NCBI GenBank assembly: GCA_029962745.1
Contig: CM057157.1
Span: 30,661,525-30,725,524 of the forward strand
Direction: 5' to 3'
Length of the DNA stretch: 64,000 nt
From: Echinometra lucunter
Taxonomy: Eukaryota; Echinodermata; Echinoidea; Camarodonta; Echinometridae
The stretch's first letter is position 1. Each line of letters begins with the position of its first letter. The notes below the pieces were generated by a model. It saw only the letters and a program-made list of their open reading frames with translations, was not told the DNA's origin and did no database searches. Positions 48,773 through 61,301 of the stretch are shown here, piece by piece. The position numbers were made by a program, and so were the translations under genes.

Positions 48773-51700
48773 CTATTCAGTCAAATGGAAGAAATACATA
48801 AAATTTAATTCACAGAAGAAAATTATCTAAAAAAGAAAACATAATGTATACCCCGATAATGTTTTCGATCCATTTCAAATTCTTTCCGATGCATGTAATA
48901 GTATTAAGGCCCCAGATTCTGAGGGTTCAATATTACACCGCTGTGCACTCAACAAGTGAAATGCACCAATAAGGGAATGTTCTAGAAAGTTGGCATGGAT
49001 GGAAGCATAAAAACATGAAGAGAACTAGATGAATCCTCGATCACGCGTGGTCGAAATTCATGCCTCCGCCTTTGCCATATCAGCAATATATCAAATTTAA
49101 TTATGGGAAATGTATCAGGATACGTTAAAAGTAAAAAACTGGGGGAGATGGTTCTATTTAAATGAAAATGTGTTAGCCACATTCAAAGTTGATCTGTCAA
49201 ATGGTTTTTAAGTTATTGCGAGGACGAGCAATTTCCGTGTATTCAATGACATTCATGACCTTTGACCTTCAGACCCCAACTCTAATTAGATCATTGTGCC
49301 TCCCATATGCATATATGACTTATGTTTGAAGTTGATCCATCAAATGGTTAGTTATTGCAAGAACAAGTCATTTTCATGTATATAATGACCTCTGTTACCT
49401 TTGACCTTTCACCTCGTGACCCCCAAAATCTTCTCAGATCACTGTCCCTCCCATATTCATGAGCCAAGTTTGAAGCTGATCCGTCAAATGGTTCTTAAGT
49501 TATCGCGAGAACAGCCATTTTCATGTATATGACCCCTATGACCTTTGACCATTGACGTTGTGACCCCAATCAGACCATTGTCCCTCCCATATACATACAT
49601 GAGTCAAGTTTGAAGTTGATCCGTCAGAGGTTCTTAAGTTATCGCAAGAACGAAAACGGGACGGACGGACAAACCGAAAACATAATGCCTCCAGCACCTA
49701 CCTTCCATGGGCGGAGGAATGAAAATTATTAATCAGGACTTGTGATAGATCTTTTGTTCTGTGAATTAAATGAAGAAGTTTATCAAATTCTTGAATTTTC
49801 CTTTATTTACATGCTGTATGGTAGTTGAATGACCTTTTGTGACCTCATGTCAGCCCTAAAACAGAGAATTGAGTTTTGTTTCTATGCTTTAACTAGTTTT
49901 TATTATGCTGTTGGATATAATTACAGGGGGAGCCCGGGGGGGGGGGGGGGGAGCTGGATGAAATTAATTTATAGAAAGTCAGGCTAATAAGAAATTTTTT
50001 AAATAGAATACATAAGAACTAAAATCAATTTCACATGTTTTTCTTTTATGATAATGTTTGTAATGTCTACAAAAAACTTCCTGCATAGAAATTTCACTTC
50101 CAGGGCCTTTCACTGCTTGATTATCAATCAAACTGTATCTATGCATGTGATATGCATAAAATCACAATATTAAATTTTTAAAAATGATTTACAAGTAAAT
50201 AAGGATGGATTTGAGTTTTTTTCGTGGCAGTCCGCATGTCGCGGCCGAAATATCTCCCAAATAGCCTAGTATTTTTAGGGTTAAAGCAGTCAAATCACTG
50301 CCATTAATAATTAAGCACTAAAATTCTTTAAAATAAGAAGAGGGGAATGGTCAGCGTAGATTATATTTACCAAGAGATTTGCAGCTTGTGGATGACACGA
50401 TGAAGTTATCGATAGCAACTACTGCTTGATCATTTGGAGATCGAATGGATAAGACGATCTGGATGGGATATGACCAAAAAGTCTGTACAATGAACACTTG
50501 AATGTGTCAAGACGATTTAAAAAAGAAAACAGGAATGTGTAGTGGAATCTTTATGATGAGGTGAGAGGGACCATGAAATTACCGTTATATCAGGGTTAAA
50601 AAACACCAACAACATAAACAAAATAAAAAAATAATAGAAAACAAAAAACCCCCAAAAATCCTGCCCATTCTTCCCCATACTCTTCTTCTTCTTCTTCTTC
50701 TTCTTCTTCTTCTTCTTCTTCTTCTTTCTTCTTCTTCTTCTTCTTCTTCTTCTCCTCCTCCTCCTCCTCCTCCCCTCCTCCTCCTCCCTCCTCCTCTCCT
50801 CTTCCTTCCTCTTTTACTGCTTCTTAATCTTTTTTGTCATAGAATTCTTCTAGATTTGCCCCCCCCCCCCCCTTAAAAGAAAATCCTGGATGCATTGATG
50901 ATTACCTGATACACAATAAAAGGCCTCAATTGATGAGACTGTAGCAATGATGACGTGTACATCTGCCATTCCTTCATATTATTCTCCACCAACGACCCAA
51001 CTTCTCTTCTCGTTCCATCTTTCTCTTCCGACGTAAATCACTATTGTCTGTTCGTTGGTCCCCTCGATCAGGTACTCCATGCTCACACACAGATCCCCAG
51101 CCATGGGAGACACGGTAAGATGCTTGGAGTACAGTTCAGATGGTTTGGTGGATGACTGAGAGGGCGCCAAATACATGAAAGAATTGGTAGCTTTAATGGA
51201 GAAAAGAGAAGCAACTGCAGTTAAAATCACAGACAAGTTATCGCAATTTGAATTTGCTGAATAAGTTCATCATGATCTATTTTAGTAATATTTTTTTGTT
51301 GTTGCCACATCTAAATAAACTGTAAAAGCTTTGAAGTCTCTGGTTTAGACCCTTCTTTTTAATAATTGTAATTGCAAACTGGTGTCGAAGTTAGCCGCCA
51401 GTTTTATAAATAGATTTGGCAATGACATTAGGTAGTTATTTCTTGTGTGTCATTACTAAATATGCGGGTCATATAATTCTTACTTGCACGGCCCTAAGGT
51501 GAACAATATTTATACTGATTACGTTGCCATAGGTAAATGAGATCATATTAATGTATCTACATCATTATCATTAATAAGATCGTTTTAATATTGCTATTAT
51601 TGAATTCAACTACTGTCATGATCTTTACATTCCTTTATCATTCATTATTGTTGTTGTTGTTATTATTATCATTATTATCATCATTATTATTATTATCAGT

Positions 51701-54700
51701 ATTATCATTATCATTATCATTATTATTATAATTATTATTACCATTATTATTATCATTATCATTATCACTATTATTATCATCATCTTTATCATAATGATTA
51801 TTGATATCATGATTATCATTATTATCATTTAATCTAAGTTGTAGTCGTAGCCGTAATAGCAGCAGCAAGATGGACATTAATTTAGGAAATCAAACTTACC
51901 AACGGACGAATTACTGACAAGAGGGAAACCTTTGCCGTAGATGGCGTCATACCAAACCCAACTGACTTGATTCCTCGCCGAGTTTACAAATCCGCATGCA
52001 TCAGGACCTAACTCAAAGTCACATGATGTTTCAGTGTCTAGATCGACGCAAGGATGGGGTAGGATGATGACGTCATCAATAGCTATATCCCCCTGATAAC
52101 CTCTCCCAGCATATGCTCTGAACAAAAGCTGTTGAACAGATAAAGTGTTTATCTAAGAAAATCTTATGGAGAGTAGCTTTCAAAATTCATACAAAAAGTT
52201 ATCAATACTTGATGCCAAATAAACACCCTGACCTTAAATCAAGCCATTTTATTTCTATTTCATTTCTCATATTCACTTTTAATTGACCTGAGGGTCCCAG
52301 CTACAAAGTTTATTTTTTAAAGGGAACCAAAACCCTCAAGTCAAGCAGTTTTTAAATCAAAGCCGAGACAGAATAAAACAGATCAGCGGAAAATTGTATG
52401 AAATCGGACACGGAATAAGAAAGTTATGCCTATTTGAAATTTTCTGTTTTTTGACACTACCATAGCTTTTGGTGATATGAGTTGTGGACAACTCTCTATA
52501 TGTTTTGTATACAGAATTTCATATATTCTTTCTTTTCTTGAAGACCACATGTTTTTATTGTCCTTATCCCAAAGTAGAGAAAACACTTCCACATGCACTT
52601 CTACATGATATATATTGGGTTTGGCTTAAGAAAATGTGCAAATCTTAAGCAAAATGAAATTGTTTGATTTTGTGTGTATAAAGCATACTGAGAGTTGCCC
52701 ACAAATGGTGTTATCAATAGCTATGGTAGTGTAAAAAAAAGTCAAATAGAAAATTTCATATAGTCATAACTTTCTTATTTGGTGTCCGATTTCATTCAAA
52801 TTTTCGCTGATGTGTTTTATTCTGTCTCAGCTTTGATTTAAAAACTGCTTGACTCGAGGGTTTTGGTTTTCTTTAATGATCCACAAATCCCACCGATAAA
52901 GGCCACGTTAGGGGCAAGGCAATATAGTTTTCTTTTTTTTCTACCAGATCCTTAACCCATTCGTGACAGAAGTCCATATTTTGTGGTTTGGCCTAATATC
53001 TTTTAATGCAAAGCCCTAAAAATTATACCAAATACATGAGCAGAAAGAGCAAAAAATTCTACACAAACTGTGCCCATTTTGGTTGCATCAATATTCATTG
53101 TTTGATGCTGATTTTTTAAAAAGGAAAATAAGCATTAAAATCCTTAAATTGGCAATGTGATAGAAAGTTTAAAATCACTGTTTTCCCTGCAAATTGGCAA
53201 CTTTTTGACTTATCATCATAATTTCTGTCAATTTATATTCATTTTCTGATACATGACGTTTTAGAAGAAAAATGTAGCAATGAAATAAAAATGTTGGTGT
53301 TGCCAATTCGAAGAATAAAAGCTGATCAAATTAGGCTTTCAATAATTCCTGTCACGAATGGGTTAAAATGATGTGATGAAGTATGTGACCCTTGGTTAAC
53401 AGAAATGGGCAATATTTTCAACTTTGACCCTCTACTATAGGCCTCAGGTTTACTTGAAAGTAATTCATCATTTCATTTTAACCGTCAAGTAGAAAAAAAA
53501 GAGAACTTTAATTATTGCTATGACCCTTGGGTCATGAAATATGATCTATATTACTTTGACCTTCAGCTTGTAGAAAGGTGAACTTTATTGCTGTGACCCT
53601 CGGGTCATAAAATATGACCTTAACTACTTTGACTTTCAGCTTTTTGAAGATGAACTTTATTGCTATGACCCTTGGGTCATATATGATCTTTACCACTTTG
53701 ACCCTCAGGGGCGGTATTCTGAAAATTGTTTTATCTGTTATCTTATCTTCACTGTCATTAATTGTCATAACAAATTTTAAAGGCGTACTCATCATTGGTT
53801 TGAACCTGAACTGCGCAAATGACCAGCATACAAGACAAAAGTGCGCGATATGAGTCAATGGCGTACGTTATTTCTGATTGCTATGGCAATTAAAATAAGA
53901 TAAAGATAAAACAATTTTCAGAATACCGGCCCAGCTTACTAAAGGTGAACTTTATTGCTGTGACCTTGGGTCATAACATATATGATCTTTACTACTTTGA
54001 CCTTTAGCTTGTAGAAAGGTGAACTTTAATGCTATGACGTACCCATTTATGCAAACCAAGGGTCACAGTGAATGATTTAATTCATCTTTCTAGTGAGGAC
54101 AGTAGTATAAATTTCACCTTCCTACTATCAACGGGTCAAAGTAGTAAAGGTCATATTTTGCGACCTAATGGTAACAGCAATAAAAGGTCATCGTTCCACT
54201 GAAGGTCAAAGTGATAAAGGTCATATTTTGTGACCAAAGGGTAACAGCAATAAAAGGTCATCGTTCCACTGAAGGTCAAAGTGATAAAGGTCATATTTTG
54301 TGACCAAAGGGTAAAAGCGATAAAAGGTCATCGTTCCACTGAAGGTCAAAGTGGTAAAGGTCATATTTTGCGACCTAAGGGTAACAGCAATAAAGTTCAC
54401 CTTTCTAGCTGAAGGTCAAAGTAATAAAGACCATAAATTTATGACCCAAGGGTCATATCTTATGCTTCATAGCAATAAAGTTCATCTTTCTTCAAACTGA
54501 GGTTCTAAGTAGTAAAGGTCATATTTAATGACCAGGGGCCATTGCAATAAAAGTTCACCTTTCCACAAGTAGAAGGTCAAATTATTAAAGATCATATTTT
54601 GTGACGCAAGGATCAAAGCAAGAAAGTTCATCTTTCCACTAGCAGAAGGTCAAAGTGGTAGGCCTAAAGGTATTTTGTGACTATTACCTTGAGCTTGTAG

Positions 54701-57324
54701 TAAGGTGAATTTTCTTACAATGACTCTTGGGTTGTAAAATATGGCTTTTACTATGTACTTTGACCTTTGTAGTGACCAATATTATTTCAGTGATAAAAGG
54801 ACAGCATAACTCACGTTAAAGTCGCCACTGACATCAATATCAGCGTTGACAGGCATCCAAGCATTCTTTTGTCTTCCCTCTATCTTCGTCAGGAGTGTGT
54901 CCTTTACGGTATTGGTGTACTGGGCGGGCTCTCGCAATAACACCTCCAATCTACGAGTGTCGTTTCCTCGCGCATGGTAATAGAACCGCACACATTGCTT
55001 CCCAACCAGGTGCATACGCGGTGACATCATGTCCCCTCTATAGAAGGGCCGCACAGGCTGTGATGTCTCATAGTACATGTAGTGTCCTAGATCACAAATA
55101 TTTCAAGATGAAATAAGATTCAACCTGTGTATCAGTAAACATTATTTTCAAAATGTGTAAAAACACTTCTGAAAACAAGCGTTCTCAGTGCTGTTTAAAT
55201 CTCTGTATCATTTTCGAAAGAAACTGACGTTCTTTATCACTTGCTTGCTCTCGATCTCCTCGATCTCAATATTTACAATAATAAAATGGCGCTTGCAGGT
55301 GATACCAAATGATATCATATAATATAATATGATATTATATGGTATATAATATCATGTAATATAAAAAATGAATTTATAATAAAAAATAATTAAGTCTACT
55401 ACGGAATAGTGTAAGATAGATGAATAGTAGAAAGTAGATACTAGACAGAAGGCCATCGTGTGAATGCTGAATTAACTGCAGATACAAAGGTTGTGGTTTC
55501 TTATTATTAGCATTATTATTGTTGTTTTTATTATGATTATGATTATCATTATTATTATTGTCATCATTTGTAGGCCTATCATTATCGTCATTATCATAAT
55601 CATCATTCTTATTGCTGTTGTTATTATAGGTTTTCCCGGTCAATTTCATGATTTTGTCATTCAAGTTCATATTCCGAGCATTCAATTTCCCGTATTTCAC
55701 GCTCGCAGCTCTGAAGCAGCTTTCAAATTCAAATTGGGTCATTCAGATTCACTATCCGAGCAATCAGTTGTTCATTTGGGTCATTCAAATTCAAAGTAGG
55801 AGCATGCTTTTTGATAAATGGCAATCAAATTCATTTCAAGCCGGCGGCCGAATCTCCTTGGTCATTCATATTCGTGAAAAGGCAACCAAGTTCCAAATAA
55901 GTGCATTCAATTTAAAATATTCATTGCATTTAGTTAGCTTGGGGTAATTGCGGGTGTTTTCACTTAGTTCGGAATAAATTGAGCTTCTTTGGCAAGACAT
56001 TTGCCATAATGTTATCATGCTTAAGTCCACTATTTTAGGTTTATGCCATAAATGCTTCCATTGTAAACTGGCAACGGGGAAATTATAAACATTTCATATT
56101 ACTGTTTATTTAGGCTTCCACAGGAGAGATTTTGAGATCATGTTGTTTGTCATTTGGTTTTTTAATTGACGCATTGTGTGGTTAGTGTTGTGATTTTGTC
56201 TTTTTATGGGTGGTGTCATCAAGGAGTGTAAGTTAGAAATTATGTTGTTATGCTGTTAAAGTATTGAAGTATACATGAGCATAAAAGGACATGATATCAT
56301 TGTAAATATACAAAGATTGGAAGAAATCTTCAATGAGAGTCATAGTTATGATAGTGTTGAGTTTCACATTTTCGACCTTTGAGAAGATCATCTTCAGAAA
56401 TTGTAGGTAAAACTGAACATTTTGATGCCTTCTTATATCAGTGTATACAAAAACAGTTCTTGTTCTGTTTTACCTCAGTTCCTGAAGATGATCTAAATAT
56501 AAGTCGAAAATTTGAAACTCAACACTATAACTCTCATCGGAGTTTTCTTCCTATCTTTGTATATTCATATTATCCATAATAATTATGGATATCCTTGTCA
56601 GTGGATACAAATTCAGAACGACATAGAACCCTTAAAAAAAAGAATAAGCATACTGGAGGCCTACGAAAATGGGATTTTTTTCTTGTGTGTTAGGGATGAG
56701 GGATGTGCGAGTATATTGTGTACATTCTACGAAGGGATTGGTCAAGATAACCAATGTGTTGGTGAATTTTTGTCTGAACATAAAAATCAACAAAAATTTG
56801 GGTACAATAATTTTCAACAAATAATTGGGTAATCATGACCATCATCATGTTGGTCAATCTTCACCAAAATTTTGGGCGGACAATATGCACCAAAATAATA
56901 GTTATTTTGACTAATCCTTTTTCGGAGTGTGCTCGTTTATCAGAAACAACCAACGCTCGTCCCGCTCTCCCCCTCATAACCCCCTTTTATCTTCTCATCT
57001 AAATTGAGTGCACGAAGTAGGAAATTGAACGCCGGAAAATGAAATTGAACGTCCCAAACAGCGTCATCGTGACTACGAGTTGAATTTGAATGCGCAAGTA
57101 GGAAATACAATGCTCGCATTTGGAAATTGAACGCTCATGCGTGATTTTGATTAACGGAAAGAGAATAAGAGCGCCCATAAATGAAACTGATCGCTCGGAT
57201 TCGGAATTTGAAAGCCCGAATGTCTTCGCGGGGCGTGCGTTGCGTGAAATTGAATGCACGTTCATGAATTGGAATGAAAAAAGTATGAAATTGACCGGGA
57301 AAACCTATATTATCATCACCATTA

Positions 57325-57381
<57 letters not shown>

Positions 57382-59270
57382 TCATCATCATTCTCATTAT
57401 ACTGTATACCGGTGGCATTGCCAAGTGTATGATCGCTGGTAGGTCCTGTATATCTGGAAGGTGTTTCTCCACTGATCCGTTTCCATGAGGAGCTCCAATA
57501 CCCACATCCATCCTCTTCAAAGTCACATGACCCTGGGACACCTTTTAAAAATACAATACAATACAAAGCAAAACAAACAGATAATTATACCAAATGCATG
57601 TTTGTAATTATGGACGGTGGAAGAATCATTTCCACCCCATACGTTACTTTAACTGCTACAGAGACATGCAACCATAAGTCACTTAAAGAAAAACACTAAC
57701 AAAAAGAAGAAAAAAAAAGAAGAGAGAGAGATGGGGGGGGGGGATGTTTAGAGGAAAAGGGAGAGAAAGGAAACAAGATCGAGTAGTGTTACATATAAAT
57801 TTCTGTGCTAAAAGAATTAAACAATGAAAAAAAAACTTACCATTGTATCTAGGGCATTTTCCACTTTCCACTGTTACGTCATCAATTGCATAGACCATCC
57901 ACATGCCATATCTCGTATTCCGCTGTGGCACGACAGCTTCAAAGATTATCTGAGTCATGTAAGTTATTGAGCACAGGAAAGGCCCCGTCACATATTAGCT
58001 AATTTGAAAGTATTTGAGCGTATCTGGACTTTAAAGAAATAGCTCTTCGTTAGGCATTCGTTAGCTCTGTTCGCTAATCTGTGACTCGGAGCATGATACG
58101 TCCACATAGATATATGTAACACGGTTAGATATTTACACTTCTGAACATTTCATATGGGTATTACCCTTACTACTACTCTTGCTATTATCATTTCATCCAA
58201 ATATAGTACTGTCACTATTGTTCTTCATCACCATTTTCATAATCATCATCATTATGATTTTCAATTTTATTTTAATCGTCATTAACATAAACATTACTAT
58301 CAATGTTGTCTTTGTCGCTAATATGATAATAATCATCAGTGTCAATATCATTACCATTACTTTGTATCATAATGATAGTCATGACGGAAATTTCTGCTAT
58401 TCTCTACAGATATCAGAATAAACTTTCCATATACACTTCAGAGGCATCACCTGTGTTATACTGGGGGACACTTTAAAAAAATGTCATCAGCTTAAACTTG
58501 GGGGGACATACAACTCATGGGGGTCATACACAAAAAATTTGTTGACAAGCAAAAAAAAAAACGTCTTCAGCTCATTGTGCTTTGTTTCTTAACGGGGCGG
58601 GGGGGGGGGAGGGGCATACCCTAATGCGTTCCCCACCATTCAAGTTTGGGGGAGAGTCGTGTACCCCTGCCCCACCCCCCCCCCCCCCCCCCCCCTGATT
58701 GACGCCCTGAGACACTTCCACTATCTTCCAGGTTTTTAAAATCGTTTCTATCGATGTTCCATCGAATGGCAATCTTTATTCGCCTTACATTTAACGGTTT
58801 GTCAGAAGCGGGGATATCAACGCGTCTTCGCCACCAATAGTTTCTACCAGTTCTCCAGAAGTAGGCCCAGTCTGGATCAATCTCTCGAGTCTCTCCATAC
58901 TCTTTGAGGTAAACGTTCAAGAAATCGGTCGCGTAACCGTCCTTTAACACGTAGAATGTAAGACAGCGTGGTTGATCAGAGCCACTAAGCAGTGGTGATA
59001 TCAACCTACTTCGGTCATTCCATTCCAAATTAGGCCAGTTCCTACCGCCGCGATACCAGAAAGCCATGAACTTTCCTGAGGGAAAATAAACAACAAAAAT
59101 GGGCTACAAGTTAGATAATCCTCTCATAGGCCTGCTGATTTTTATTTTAATGTCCGGATTTCTTTCTCTTTTTTTTTCATAAACTTGAATGTTATTATCA
59201 CGCATACCTCATAGAAAGGAAGATGTTTCCTCATTTCATATTTCTCCCCATTATTATTATCATTATTATA

Positions 59271-59322
<52 letters not shown>

Positions 59323-61259
59323 TCATTATCATTATTATTATCACTATTATCATTATTACTGATGTCATTAGTTTCACCATTATCATGATCATCATATCAT
59401 ACCATCAGGAGTCTTTTTAGTGTTGTCACCAGATGGTCCCTTGAGCCTGTTCCAGTTCGGGAATCTCTGTCTCTCCAAATTTTGGAAGGCATAATCTCCG
59501 TTGAGACGTACGTTGGCAGGTAGTTGGCGCTAACTTGACTCCAATCCATGATATCGTCCGTCGCTTGAGTAAAGTTACACGAGTCTTCTTCAAAACTACA
59601 ATCCAGTTCTGAAGGCAGACCGCTAGGTAAAGTAGTAGGTACGGGCTCCGTAGTCGGGTCTATATATATCGGTGAAGTGGAAAATTCAACAGTTTAAGAT
59701 AAAGTAGCCTGCTGGCCATGCATTCACAATTTTGAAAGAAACTGTCTCCCTCCCAGCAACCGGGACAAGTAGATTAGTGGTACATGAAAACAGGGCTGCG
59801 TTTCACGAAACCGTCAGTAAGTCTAACTTCTTGGACATCCCATTGAAACGAGTGTTGTAGAATTAACACGCGTCTCAATGGGATGTCCATGAACTTAGAC
59901 TTATGACGGTTTCGTGAAACGCAGGCCAGGTGCCTATTGCAAGAGTTTGAATCGTCAAAGTGATAAGAACTCTAGCCACTTTCTTAAAAGGTACGTGCAT
60001 TTCATACGGAATTGAGTACATAGTTTGAAAAAAAAGTGTATTTAACATGAATCAAAGTGAATGAAAATCACATTAACAAGCAAACTTCAAAATTTTCTGT
60101 GATTTTTAGCTCTTTCTGCCCATTCATGATGTGTATTATTCTGGATCAAAAGATGAAGCAAAAGTGTTACCAAAAGTAGTCACTATACGGGGTGACCCAG
60201 AAAGAACGGAACACCTGTGATCCTTAATTTCAGCGAGATGGATATTATAATGTGATAATTGTTCAATTGGTTCGAAAGAAAATTTCTTTTCCTTGAAAAT
60301 GACACCAGAAACATAAATTTCGGCTTATGCGTTCAGAAGTTACGGCTCATTCCGTGAGGCGATGTCATTTTCAAAATTGTTACTTTTGAGACTGAGATCA
60401 TGTGAGATGAAGGTATAACCTTCCACCTGACGGCATTCCATAGAAACGGCTCCCTACCTGAATAATCTCCGCATTTTCAATGAAAGGAAAATCAACCACA
60501 CATTTATTCAGGCAAGGAGCCGTTTCTATTGAATGCCGTCGGGTGAATGATTTTCTTTCAAGTAACAGGGATTCGGTCGCTAAAGTCGTAAATTTGGAAA
60601 ATGGCATTGCCTCACGGAATGAGTCCTAACTTCTGAACGCATAAGCCAAAATTAATGGTTTTGGTGTCATTTTCAATGAAAAGAAATTCTCTTTCGAACA
60701 AAATGAACAATTATCACATTATGTGAATCATCTCGCTGAAATTAAGGATCACGTGTGTTCCGTTCTTTCTGGGCCACCCTGTATTATACACTGGATTATT
60801 GGGTCTTGAAAATGCTGAATGATCAAAACACAGCAAACGATAAGTAATTATAGAGAAATACTTTCGTATTAAGTACTTTAACAGGTCTAGAGGAAAAGGG
60901 GATGAACCACGATTTAAAAAAGGCAACAATCACACTTTACAAAAATAAAATAAGATATAATAATTATACTACATTTTTATACGGATCAAAATCAAAATAA
61001 TAATTATTATATCATTCTTCTTATTTCTTTCTTTCTTTTTTTCTTTTTCTTCTTCTTCTATTTGTTATAATTATTATTACTATTATATTATCAATTTTAT
61101 CATTATAGTTAATTGTTAATTATTATTATCATTATTATTATCATTATCATTATCATTACTATTATTATTATTATCATTATTATATTATTATTATCATTAT
61201 TATTATTATCATTATTATTATTATTATCATTATTATTATTATCATTATTATCATTATCA

Positions 61260-61301
<42 letters not shown>

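Noticed and set aside
58569..58788. Extension of the MAM exon past 58789
   Set aside because: The frame continues to poly-G, but GTAAGG after PLN is a strong donor and the next exon resumes the MAM domain in phase.
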